Source of the DNA: Conidiobolus incongruus B7586
Taxonomy: Eukaryota; Entomophthoromycota; Entomophthoromycetes; Entomophthorales; Conidiobolaceae
NCBI GenBank assembly: GCA_000697335.1
Contig: JNEM01013303.1
Location: 1 to 24,572 of the forward strand
Direction of reading: 5' to 3'
Length of the DNA: 24,572 nucleotides
The notes beneath the pieces were generated by a model. It had not been told where the DNA came from. It did no database searches and worked only from the letters and a program-made list of their open reading frames with translations. Shown here one piece after another: positions 10,573 to 19,583 of the stretch (positions are counted from its first letter, which is position 1; each line of letters starts with the position of its first letter). The translations under genes were made by a program, and so were the position numbers.

Positions 10573-11305
10573 AAATATTTTCTTATTAACAAAACTAAAC
10601 TCAAAAAATATTTAAAATATATAGTCATTAATTTGAATTTCAAGCATTCTTTGCACTAATGATGGTGAAACTTTAACCCCTAGCCCCAAGAACTTGTGAT
10701 ATTCTAGAAATTCCATATTATAAGCCTCTTTTTAATAAGTTTGAAATATTTAAACCATTCAACTTTACTCTTTGTTTTATATTTTGTTAATCTTTTTAGC
10801 TGTTTGTCTAATATTCTGTACCCTTTTAAGCGATTCCTTCCAATGGTAAGTTTACTCCCCTCTCACTAATATAATCTAATCTGAATTTTGAAATTTTCTA
10901 TTTATTAAGATAAAAAGATCCTTTCAATGATCACAAATTAATAAACTTTTTGATGTCATTGTTTGATTGTAAAATAATGAATAAATAATATTTATTAATA
11001 TATAATATCAATTTAATATATATTAAAATTGATATTAAAATATATTAATCTAATCTATATCATATCCATATAATTATATGTAGTGAGAATTTGATTGTGA
11101 TTGAACCCTTAATATATCAAATAACATTAAATTATTATCAGCACAAACAAATCTTTTATCCTAATTGGTCTATTTCGAGAACCTTATTTAATTTGAATTT
11201 TCTTGAATTTACTTAAATACACCTTTCATATTAAAGTATACCAGCGATCAAAAGATTAAAATTTGAAAAAGTCAATTGATTTATAGAAAAATATCAGTTG
11301 TTTCA
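10573..11305. other. Intergenic stretch before the acyltransferase
   Basis: No gene recognised. It is AT-rich with a slightly less AT-rich patch near 10665-10870. It presumably contains the acyltransferase promoter, but I see no clear TATA box at a convincing distance from ATG 11306. Confidence 0.5.
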
Positions 11306-12672
11306 ATGCCTAATCAAATTTCAAAATTTGTCAACGGTACAATTTCGTTTGTTGGTATCTTCGGGTAGGTTTTTGAATAATTAAGAATTACAAATGCTAA
11401 CAAAAAATTAGTGTTGCCGGGTTTTACAGCGGTCTCCAATTATTTACAGTGCCACTTTGGTGGATAAAACCTCGTTTGGCTTACGAGTTGAACTCTTGGT
11501 TAGTTAAAAAAGTTTGGGATGTGATGCACGTAAGATATTTTATTTTTACTTTAATTTATTTCTGATCATTTATGTTTTTAGTGGTTTTTAGAGGTAGATA
11601 CTTTATTTAGAATATAAATTCAAAAATACGATATATATTAATAATATATAGGAACGTTCAGAAGCTCAAATTACTTTTTCTGGTGATACTATCGAAGAAG
11701 GTGACAGTGCTTTAATTATACCAAACCACAACTCGTGGGTCGATTTTTATTTAGCTCAATCCGTTGCTAAAAATGTTAATATGTTAGCATACGTTAGAGT
11801 AAGTGTTAATTAATTATCTTCATAGTATATATCTAATCAAGTTTTTAGTATTTTGTAAAGGAAAGTATCAAATGGGTAAGGTTTAAATTCTTAGAAATAT
11901 TTGTAATCTCAATGATAATTTATATTTTAGGTTCCATTTTTTGGAACCGGTATGTATGTAAGTTTACATATGACTAAATATTTTTTTCTTTAAAAAATTT
12001 AACACAAATTTTAGCTTGCTGGATTCTTGATGATCAAGAGAAACTGGATCAAGGTAGCCTCAATATATCTAATTCTAATATATTATATAACTGATAAAAA
12101 ACATTAGGACTCCAAATTAATCGATAGTTCCGTTGAAAGAATCAAAAAGTACGATTTACCAATTTTGATAGTCAATTTTATTGAAGGAACAAGATTGAAT
12201 CCAACTAAATTGCTTGAGGTAATAGATTTGTGCTCTTTTTTAACTAAAATTAATAATTGTATTATAGAGTCAGGCTTTCTGTACTGAAAGAGGATATCCC
12301 ATTCTACAACATGTACTATTCCCCAGAACTAAAGGTATTATGACTTGCATCAATAAGTTCAGAGATACCCATGTGAAATATTTATATGATCTCACCATCT
12401 TATATCTTAACTCTCGTGGTGAGCTCACACCAGCTCCAAGCATCGTCAAAGTTCATAGCCAAAATATTAAGAACGACTATCGCTTCCATATTCACGTTCG
12501 CAAATTTGCTTTGAAGGATTTACCCAAATCTGATCCTGAGCTTATGCAATTCCTCATTAACTTGTATATTGAAAAAGATCAGATTCTCTCTCAGTTCTGT
12601 AAGAATCCTGATCATGATCACCCACCAGTTCCCGATCATCTCAAAATCGAATTACCTTCGAAATCAGATTAA
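11306..12672 (+). CDS. Lysophospholipid acyltransferase (LCLAT1/AGPAT3-5-like), 9 exons
   Basis: Transfers a fatty acyl group from acyl-CoA to a lysophospholipid or lysophosphatidic acid, probably at the endoplasmic reticulum. Exons: 11306-11364, 11412-11529, 11582-11593, 11652-11798, 11849-11875, 11931-11957, 12015-12053, 12108-12218 and 12268-12672. All GT-AG introns (47-58 bp) keep frame and give 314 residues. Seen directly: an N-terminal hydrophobic segment (about 14-40), the HX4D catalytic motif in NHNSWVD (His89, Asp94), the substrate-binding EGTR (169-172) in NFIEGTR, and PRTKG (199-203), which is typical of the lysocardiolipin/AGPAT branch. Exon 3 is only 12 nt, encoding Trp-Phe-Leu-Glu; exons 5 and 6 are 27 nt each. 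The exact substrate cannot be read from sequence. The next gene begins 300 bp downstream on the same strand. Confidence 0.93.
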
Positions 12673-12972
12673 CACAATATGAAGTCAATATATTTATCAA
12701 TACCAAATCACAGTAATTAAATTTATGATGGTATATAATTTATAATTTAAAACAGCTATTGATCACTATAGAAAGTTTTAAATTCTTAATAAATTATCCT
12801 CTTAATAAAATACTTAAATTTGAGATATTAAATTACACATGTTTGCCTTAATAAAACCCTAATTTCAATAATCAATTTACATATGATAAATGAAAACCAA
12901 ATCAGTGACATCAACTCTTTCAATTCTATTTCCACAGCAAATTATCCAAATCAATAATCACTAAAATATACA

Positions 12973-14232
12973 ATGAATTCAAACAACAGCGGTCAATCAA
13001 CTTCCAAAGTGAGGTAATCATTCTAGTATTCAACATAACTAAATTATTTAATAATTGATAGAAATCAAATCAACGAAGAAAATTTAAAAAATTATTTGAC
13101 AAAAGAAATCAAAAATATCGAATTACCCATTACTCTAACCCAGTTTAATTTGGGTCAGAGTAACCCTACTTATTTGATTACCAGTGCAAAGTAACTTATT
13201 CATTTTATTTTAAAACAGTCACTTTAATCAAAATCTAGAGGTCAAAAGTTGGTAGTTCGTAAAAAACCTCCAGGTGAATTGATTTCCAAGAAGGCTCATG
13301 CTATTGAACGTGAATATTGTATTTTAAAAGCTCTTCAGGAAGGTACTAAAGTCCCAGTTCCCAAAGTTTATCTTTTATGTGAAAATGAAGATATTGTTGG
13401 TACCCCTTTTTATGTAAGTAAATTTGATCTCCTTTAAATTAATACTTAATAATTTTTTAAGGTTATGGAATTTTTAGAAGGTAGAATTTTATCAGATATG
13501 AATTTACCTAGTATTCCAGTTCCTCAGAGACCTGACTACTGGCGTGAAGCTGTACGTGCATTGAGTGAGCTCCATAAAGCGCCATTTAAAGACATTGGAT
13601 TGGAAGGCTATGGTCCAAATGGAAATTTCTACCCAAGACAGTTTAAAGTACTGACCCAAATCTCACAATTTCAAGCTCAAGTTACAGATAAGGAAGGAAA
13701 CCAACCTGTTCCAAGCTTACCTAAACTCGATGAAATCCCCAAAATCTTTTCTAAATTTAATCTAAAGGATGAAGTATCAATTACTCATGGTGATTACAAA
13801 TTAGATAATATAATTTTCCACCCCACCGAATGTAGAATAATCGGAATTTTGGACTGGGAGCTATCTACTATTGGTCATCCTCTATATGATCTATCCACTC
13901 TCCTCCTCTGGTTCTACCTACCAAAGGATAAAAGTGGAATTGATCTTGCGAAGAATGGATTTTCACCAAATTTTGTGGAAGAACTCATCGAATACTATTG
14001 TCAGCTAACCAATCGCACTTACCCCATTCCCAACTGGAAAGCTTGTATTGCATTCACACTGTTTAAATACGCCGTCATCTTTCAGGGAATTGCCGCGCGC
14101 GTAGCTCTTGGTCAAGCTAGCTCGGCGAATGCGAAATTTTATGCTAAGCAAACTCTGCCATTGGCAGAACTGGCCTTAAAGTATTTGGAGTTGGCAGAAT
14201 TGGATGTAATTAAAAAAAATACTAAACTTTAG
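12973..14232 (+). CDS. ACAD10/ACAD11-type aminoglycoside-phosphotransferase-fold protein, 4 exons
   Basis: Kinase-fold protein of the APH/choline-kinase superfamily, closest in motifs to the phosphotransferase domain of ACAD10/ACAD11, which act on 4-hydroxy fatty acyl substrates. Here the domain stands alone with no dehydrogenase attached. Exons: 12973-13013, 13062-13190, 13239-13413 and 13462-14232; introns are 48 bp each; 371 residues. Motifs: nucleotide loop NLGQSNPTY (43-51), VRKK with the ATP-binding Lys (63-66), a helix Glu near 80-82, the catalytic loop HGDYKLDN (His224, Asp226, Asn231), and the metal-binding ILDWE (Asp246), followed by [11 protein letters not shown] as in the ACAD10/11 group. 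All key residues are present, so it should be active. The substrate is inferred from the family only. It converges on the repeat-protein gene, with AATAAA just past its stop. Confidence 0.94.
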
Positions 14233-14233
14233 T

Positions 14234-14278
14234 AATAAAATTGTGAACGAATTTTGGATTTTAATAAAATTGTTTATT
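14234..14278. terminator. Candidate poly(A) signals for two convergent genes
   Basis: Plus-strand AATAAA at 14234-14239 and 14263-14268 follow the phosphotransferase gene. Minus-strand AATAAA at 14273-14278 lies downstream of the repeat-protein gene. Their close packing implies overlapping or abutting 3' ends. In DNA this AT-rich such hexamers also arise by chance. Confidence 0.35.
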
Positions 14279-14411
14279 GATTTTAAAAATGAAAAATTAG
14301 TTAAAATCTCAGTAAATAATATGATAATATGCAAATATATAGTTTTTAAAAGGGTTGATATAATATAGGTTAATAAAATTGATTGGCCAACTAAGAGAAC
14401 AATGAAATTTA

Positions 14412-16865
14412 TCATTCATCACCAGCTTCGCTCGACAAATTTTCTATATCGGACTCTCCTTCTGGACCTTGAATGACGACTACTAATACATTTTCATTAG
14501 TATCTTCAGTACTATCCCCCTCTGCCTTATCGTCAAATGACTTAACAATGAAAGCGTCAACTTCAGTATCCTTATCATAACCGCTAGATTCACAATCATC
14601 TTCATAATCATCCACAACTGAATATGATGTCCCTGATCTGTAGCTCTCGACATTTTCAGAGTATGATGGCTTGGATTTATAATCATCAACATCAGTGTCT
14701 TCATCATCATCTTTATCGTTATATTTATCCTTAGAATCGTAATCTTCAACTTCATTGTCATCATTTAAGTCTGAGTATGATGGCTTTGATTTATAATCAT
14801 CAACATTATCTTCATCTTCGTCATCGTACTTAGAGGCGTATTTCTTACGCTTATAAGGTTTTTCGGATGAATCGTCGTCAACCTCTTCGTTGTTGTCATC
14901 TTTGACTTTGTAGGTGGGCTTGGATTCATAATCTTCAGCTTCGGTATCAGCATCTATATCTGAATAAGATGGTTTCGAGTTGTAATTATCGGCATCTTCA
15001 TCTGAATAACTAGGTTTAGATTTGTAGTCATCAACATTAGTGTCTTCATTATCCTTGTCGTTGTAATTAGGCTTAGATTTATAGTCTTCTACCTCGTTAT
15101 CTTCATCAAGCTTAGATCCAGAATATTTCTTATTATTATAAGATTCATCGGAGTAGTCATTAACATCCTCCTCTTCATCCTCATAGTCATCCTTATCTTT
15201 GTAGGCAGGTTTGGGCTTATAGCTATCATCATCCACATCGGAGTAGGAAGGCTTAGATTTATAATCGTCAACATCATCACTTAAATAGGATGGAACGGAT
15301 GTATAGTCATCTACTTTCTCATCATCAACGTCAGAGTATTTCTTGCCTTTATAGTGCTTCTCTGAAGAGTAGTCATCGACTTCTTCTTTAGAATCATCTT
15401 TGTCGCTATAGGCGGGCTTAGATCTGTACTCGTCAACATCGCTATCAACATCAACATCGGAAGAGTAGGTAGGCTTCGATTCGTAATCGTCGACTTCAGA
15501 AAATGATGCTTTAGATTCATCATTATCAACATCCGATTGTGTATCAGCATCTTTATCACTGTATTTGGTCCCTGATTGGTAGTCATCAACATCAGAATAA
15601 GATGGTTTTAGTGTATCGTCATCTACATCTGAATCATTATCATCATCTTTATCACCATACTTAGCCTTTGATTGATAGTCATCAACATCAGAGTAAGATG
15701 ACTTTGATATATAATCATCGGCATCAACCTCTTCATACTCCTCTTTATCTTTGTATGTTTGTTTAGATTTATAATCACTGACATCTGTGTAGTCATCAAC
15801 ATCTGTGTATGATGGCTTGGAGCTGTTGCTGTCAACATCACTATCAACATCCGTGTAGGAATCCGAATATCCTTTGGTGTTATAAGGTTTGACATAAATT
15901 TTGGAATTAAAGGGCTTCACGGACGAGTAATCGACCTTCTCGTAGGAGTCTGAGTACTTTTTGGACTTATAAGGCCTATCGCTGTAATCATCTACATCAT
16001 CATAAGAGTCATTATCATCAACACTCGAGTAGTCTGAATTATGGCCTTCTTTGCCATATTTTTTTCCCTTGTAAGGACCTGTACCCGAATAATCATCAAT
16101 ATCGTCCTTGTAACTTTCAACATCATAATTGTCACTATCTTCATAATCGTCAACTTTGTCATAATCGTCGTAATCACTATAGGTTTTTGTCCTGTAATTG
16201 TCCGTCATACCATATTTCTTATATCCCCCATAATTTTCATCATTATTGTTGGAATCCAACTCCGTCATATATTTGTGATTATATTTGTCTGGGCATGGCT
16301 TGTCATCATAGTTATCACTCCAATCATCTACTTCTTCATTAAAATAACGGGAACCCTTGCGGTAATAGTTGCCATCGTTCCTCCAATCATCATAGTACCA
16401 AGGATGACCATATGGCTTATTAGAGTAAGAATTGTAAGGGTATCTGTGGCTTGGGTAGTGGCCATAGAACTGTCTCCTCGATCTCATAGTTGGTAATGAT
16501 CTCCTCCTAATCTTATTAAAGAAATGATTCATCATTTGTGTTCTAATATCCGTCGGGGCACTTAAACTCTGAATAGGAATTTGAACTGGAGAAGCTACAG
16601 GAGTTTGGGGCTTTTCAACATCACTCTTTTGAATCATATCATCGAGAAATTCTCCAGTGAACACATTTTCAGAATCTGAACCTCCTTTTCCTCTAGAAAT
16701 CCTTTGCGAATTGGGATTAAATACACCACCCGACGGCAGAATAGCCAAAGGTGCCAACAATCCGGGACGCGGGGCAGCCGCTGGCTTGAACTGATCAATG
16801 TCGAACTGCTTACCCTCTATAAGAGCAACGAGCAACAGTGGAATAACTTGAGATTTATGAACCAT
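14412..16865 (-). CDS. Secreted Asp/Tyr/Ser/Lys-repeat protein, 817 aa
   Basis: Single uninterrupted frame of 817 residues, without introns, unlike its neighbours. The start MVHKSQ is followed by a short hydrophobic run (IPLLLVALIEG), a plausible signal peptide of about 18 residues. Residues ~19-115 are ordinary Pro/Ala-containing sequence. A basic stretch RRRSLPTMRSRRQF (about 120-133) offers Kex2-like cleavage sites. A Tyr/His/Pro-rich section follows, then from about residue 176 to 755 a long run of imperfect repeats of the type VDDYKSKPSYSDVDD, occasionally varied to EKPYKGKKYSD. Only two cysteines are evident (in KPCPDKY and DDCESSG). There is no transmembrane segment or GPI-type tail. 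I know of no family match; by composition it could be a calcium-binding or tyrosine-crosslinked cell-wall, spore or mucilage protein. That role is inference. A TATA-like box lies 59-66 bp upstream. Confidence 0.85.
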   Translation of the reverse strand: MVHKSQVIPLLLVALIEGKQFDIDQFKPAAAPRPGLLAPLAILPSGGVFNPNSQRISRGKGGSDSENVFTGEFLDDMIQKSDVEKPQTPVASPVQIPIQSLSAPTDIRTQMMNHFFNKIRRRSLPTMRSRRQFYGHYPSHRYPYNSYSNKPYGHPWYYDDWRNDGNYYRKGSRYFNEEVDDWSDNYDDKPCPDKYNHKYMTELDSNNNDENYGGYKKYGMTDNYRTKTYSDYDDYDKVDDYEDSDNYDVESYKDDIDDYSGTGPYKGKKYGKEGHNSDYSSVDDNDSYDDVDDYSDRPYKSKKYSDSYEKVDYSSVKPFNSKIYVKPYNTKGYSDSYTDVDSDVDSNSSKPSYTDVDDYTDVSDYKSKQTYKDKEEYEEVDADDYISKSSYSDVDDYQSKAKYGDKDDDNDSDVDDDTLKPSYSDVDDYQSGTKYSDKDADTQSDVDNDESKASFSEVDDYESKPTYSSDVDVDSDVDEYRSKPAYSDKDDSKEEVDDYSSEKHYKGKKYSDVDDEKVDDYTSVPSYLSDDVDDYKSKPSYSDVDDDSYKPKPAYKDKDDYEDEEEDVNDYSDESYNNKKYSGSKLDEDNEVEDYKSKPNYNDKDNEDTNVDDYKSKPSYSDEDADNYNSKPSYSDIDADTEAEDYESKPTYKVKDDNNEEVDDDSSEKPYKRKKYASKYDDEDEDNVDDYKSKPSYSDLNDDNEVEDYDSKDKYNDKDDDEDTDVDDYKSKPSYSENVESYRSGTSYSVVDDYEDDCESSGYDKDTEVDAFIVKSFDDKAEGDSTEDTNENVLVVVIQGPEGESDIENLSSEAGDE
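14600..16340 (-). repeat. Coding tandem-repeat region of the acidic protein
   Basis: Degenerate repeats with units of roughly 14-25 residues around the core DDY-x-SKP-x-YSDVDD. YKSKPSYSD occurs at least five times almost unchanged. At DNA level this is seen on the plus strand as recurrent ATCATCAAC and GGCTT(A/G)GATTTATA blocks. The spread of variants argues for old tandem expansion followed by divergence, not a fresh expansion. Confidence 0.8.
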
Positions 16866-19583
16866 TATTCTTATGTAAAAACAATCTGACTGAATGTCTC
16901 TAATACACTACCTTCGAGTACAATTTATATAAAAACTTATCAATTGTTGAAATAATCTCCGATATTGACTTTGCTGATCTCGCCCCAATTCAAATTGTTT
17001 TGAGATCGTTTCCAATCTCAACGTCACCCCAATTCGTAAGGTGTTGTGTCATTAATCACTAGTGGATTATCCTAACATTGAACTCCAGCTTGTTTCTAAT
17101 TGAATTGTAACTTATTTGATATTGATGATTCCATTTTTAATTATGACAATCGCATTAGGTTAATTAATGATAATTTATTAATTGACAAATTGGCATTTTT
17201 AATTGGATTTATTAAATTATATAAATTCCAAAGTATTTTTAATAATATAATTAATAGTATCATAAAATATATTCAAATATCTGCACAATATTTGATTCCT
17301 TTATTGGTATGTCCTTTATTTCGAGTAAATTGAGATTGAATGTTTTAAATATTTTAGATTTTTAAAATTACCAAATCTATATTTAGATAATAGAACATAT
17401 TATTGAATTATTAATTTCATAACTGTTTTTATTGAATCATATTTTGTATTTTCAGTATATTAAAGCTTATATTCATTTTATTGTACTTTATTAATTATAA
17501 TTTTGATTACCATTTGGCTTATCAAATCTTACCAAGTTTTGACATTGACATAATTTGTGACTTTATTGAATTTTTAAAATGATCGTAGTATCCAATTTAA
17601 ACATTGAACCAATTTAAGTATTTCGAATCGTGAACGAATGATTACATTTATGGTATTAAATTGCAATGGTATTCTCAATAATAATAAAAGATAATTTATT
17701 TAATTAAAGATGACATCTTTTGTAAATATGTAATCAAGTTATATAATTGATATAGTAATATAATAATATCATTACACTTGAATAATATTGTTTAATTGAA
17801 TATCAGATTAATTAAAATAGCTTTGAAATTGTTTACCTTTGAATCAATAGCTGCTCATATACTTTCCTGTTTTATACAGCTATTATTGACATAAAACAAC
17901 TATTCAATAACCATTTGAAATCATAATAAATTATTTTTCTATAGAATTATCACTATTAATTAGATTTAATTAAATTGAAAATTTAGCATTAAATGTTATC
18001 ATATGTTTCATAATCAAAAAATAATTTATATCAAAAGCGGGAATATTATAAGTCAATTCAAGTTTTATAATTAAATTCAATTGAATATAACTCCAAATAT
18101 AGATTGGAACTTAATCTTGATCCCGACAGATATTAGCTAGTACCTTTTGACTCCCTAAAAACTCGAAATGTGTCAAACCAATGGCCATATAAAACCCCAA
18201 TTAAAATATCAAACTTTCTAAAATTTAAAATACTGTTATAAACAACACCTTTTTCCGTATGAACACAGATTCCGTCGTGACTCAATTTTCAGAATATTTT
18301 CTAATATTAAGAGTATATCAATACTTTCACAGTTTTAGAATTGTAAAGGCTTTCAAAATTTATCAAAATATTAAAATTTCAAATTTTTATATTTTGTTAG
18401 GTTAAAATTTGCCTTGAGTGGTTTAACCGCCATTTTGAGGAGGTTGATGAGTGATGGAATTTTAGTTCTGGAATGTATCAATATATCATTCAGTATTATA
18501 ATATTATTGAAAATGATTCCACGCTACGAAAGAATCATATGTGGTTAATGACAACAACGTGTAAAAATATCTGTCAAGAGAGCCAGTTAATTTTAATCAA
18601 TTAATTAATTTTATCTTTTCTAAATCTCTCAATTTCGAATACTCTCATTTTGTGGGTTACCATATTCCAATTCTTTAAAAACTCTCAATGGTAGACTACA
18701 ACACCCAATTGTGACCTCATTTGAACCAATTTTTGGTTAGACATTTTAATATCAAGAAGGTCAATTATTGATAATTTGTCGAGTCCAAAGTCATTAAACC
18801 ACATATCTAACTCCCACTATTTTAAACATTTAGTAATTAAGTTATATTCAAAATCAGACACTTGGTATAATATCCAATATCTAATATTTTCAATAATCCG
18901 AACTTGAATTTGAAATTTCCAACTTTGAATACTCTCAAATCACTTGCCATCTCAGTAAAATATATCAAATTCACAGAGATTGACCACGGTTTTTGAACAC
19001 TGTAGTTATGAGACTTTAGATTAGATAGTAAAACACGGTAACATATTTGAGTATTTGATGACAGTCTACAATTCCAACGGTTGTATATCAGTCAGCAGTT
19101 CCTTTACCTATCAATAGTTTGAAACAAATTAAATTTTATTATATTGATAAAATGCAAATAAATTCCAGTTTCTTTAAGAATTGCCAAAACTTAAAGTTAT
19201 ATTCAGCTGTGGTAACAATAAAAACAAATTTTCAAATTAATTACCCAGTAGAATAGCCTTTATCAAAACTGAGGAATGAAAATGTCACCTATAAAATTTT
19301 GAGTTCAAAAAGAATTGATAAGATTAAATTGTACTTATGATTATTACAATAATAAAAACATATATGTTTTTTGAAATTGTTGAATTAATTAAAAAATAAT
19401 GTGAAAAAAGAGCAATTAATATTTAATTGGTTTAATTATTTTATTTTCAGATAATTATTGAACATATTTTAAAAAAAAATAATCTCCAAAAAATTTATAT
19501 TATGAGTAATTAAAGATTATAAATACTTTTATGTAAACCAATAAATAATCCTTTTAAAATCCAACTATTTTTATAGCTTTAAA
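16866..19583. other. 2.7-kb intergenic region, no gene recognised
   Basis: Apart from the promoter-proximal part of the repeat-protein gene, I find no gene. Part of it (about 18120-19100) is less AT-rich than the rest and contains near-repeated CTCTCAA/GAATACTCTC words near 18627-18690 and 18930-18950. No frame reads as a known family on either strand, and no tRNA-like B box was found. A 77-codon plus-strand frame at 17100-17333 is AT-driven low-complexity sequence. Confidence 0.5.
16924..16931 (-). promoter_or_regulatory. TATA-like box upstream of the repeat protein
   Basis: TATATAAA on the minus strand, 59-66 bp before the ATG at 16865, with a TCAGTC initiator-like sequence between. Position and match are good, but the region is AT-rich enough for chance matches. 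Confidence 0.4.

Noticed and set aside
10695-10712. Heat-shock-element-like TTCTAGAAATTCC
   Set aside because: The third pentamer is imperfect and it lies over 600 bp from any gene start, so chance is likely.
14483-16177. Several Met/Thr/Lys/Ile-rich frames on the minus strand
   Set aside because: Shifted-frame shadows of the tandem repeats in the 817-residue gene.
16041-16496. 151-codon plus-strand frame with strongly hydrophobic, membrane-like translation
   Set aside because: It is exactly antisense to the Asp/Tyr-rich repeat gene. Reverse complements of GAT/GAC and TAC/TAT codons read as Ile/Val-type codons, so the hydrophobic look is a by-product.
17100-17333. 77-codon plus-strand frame between the repeat protein and SEC5
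   Set aside because: Asn/Ile/Leu-rich translation expected from AT-rich DNA, with no motif and no plausible splice context.
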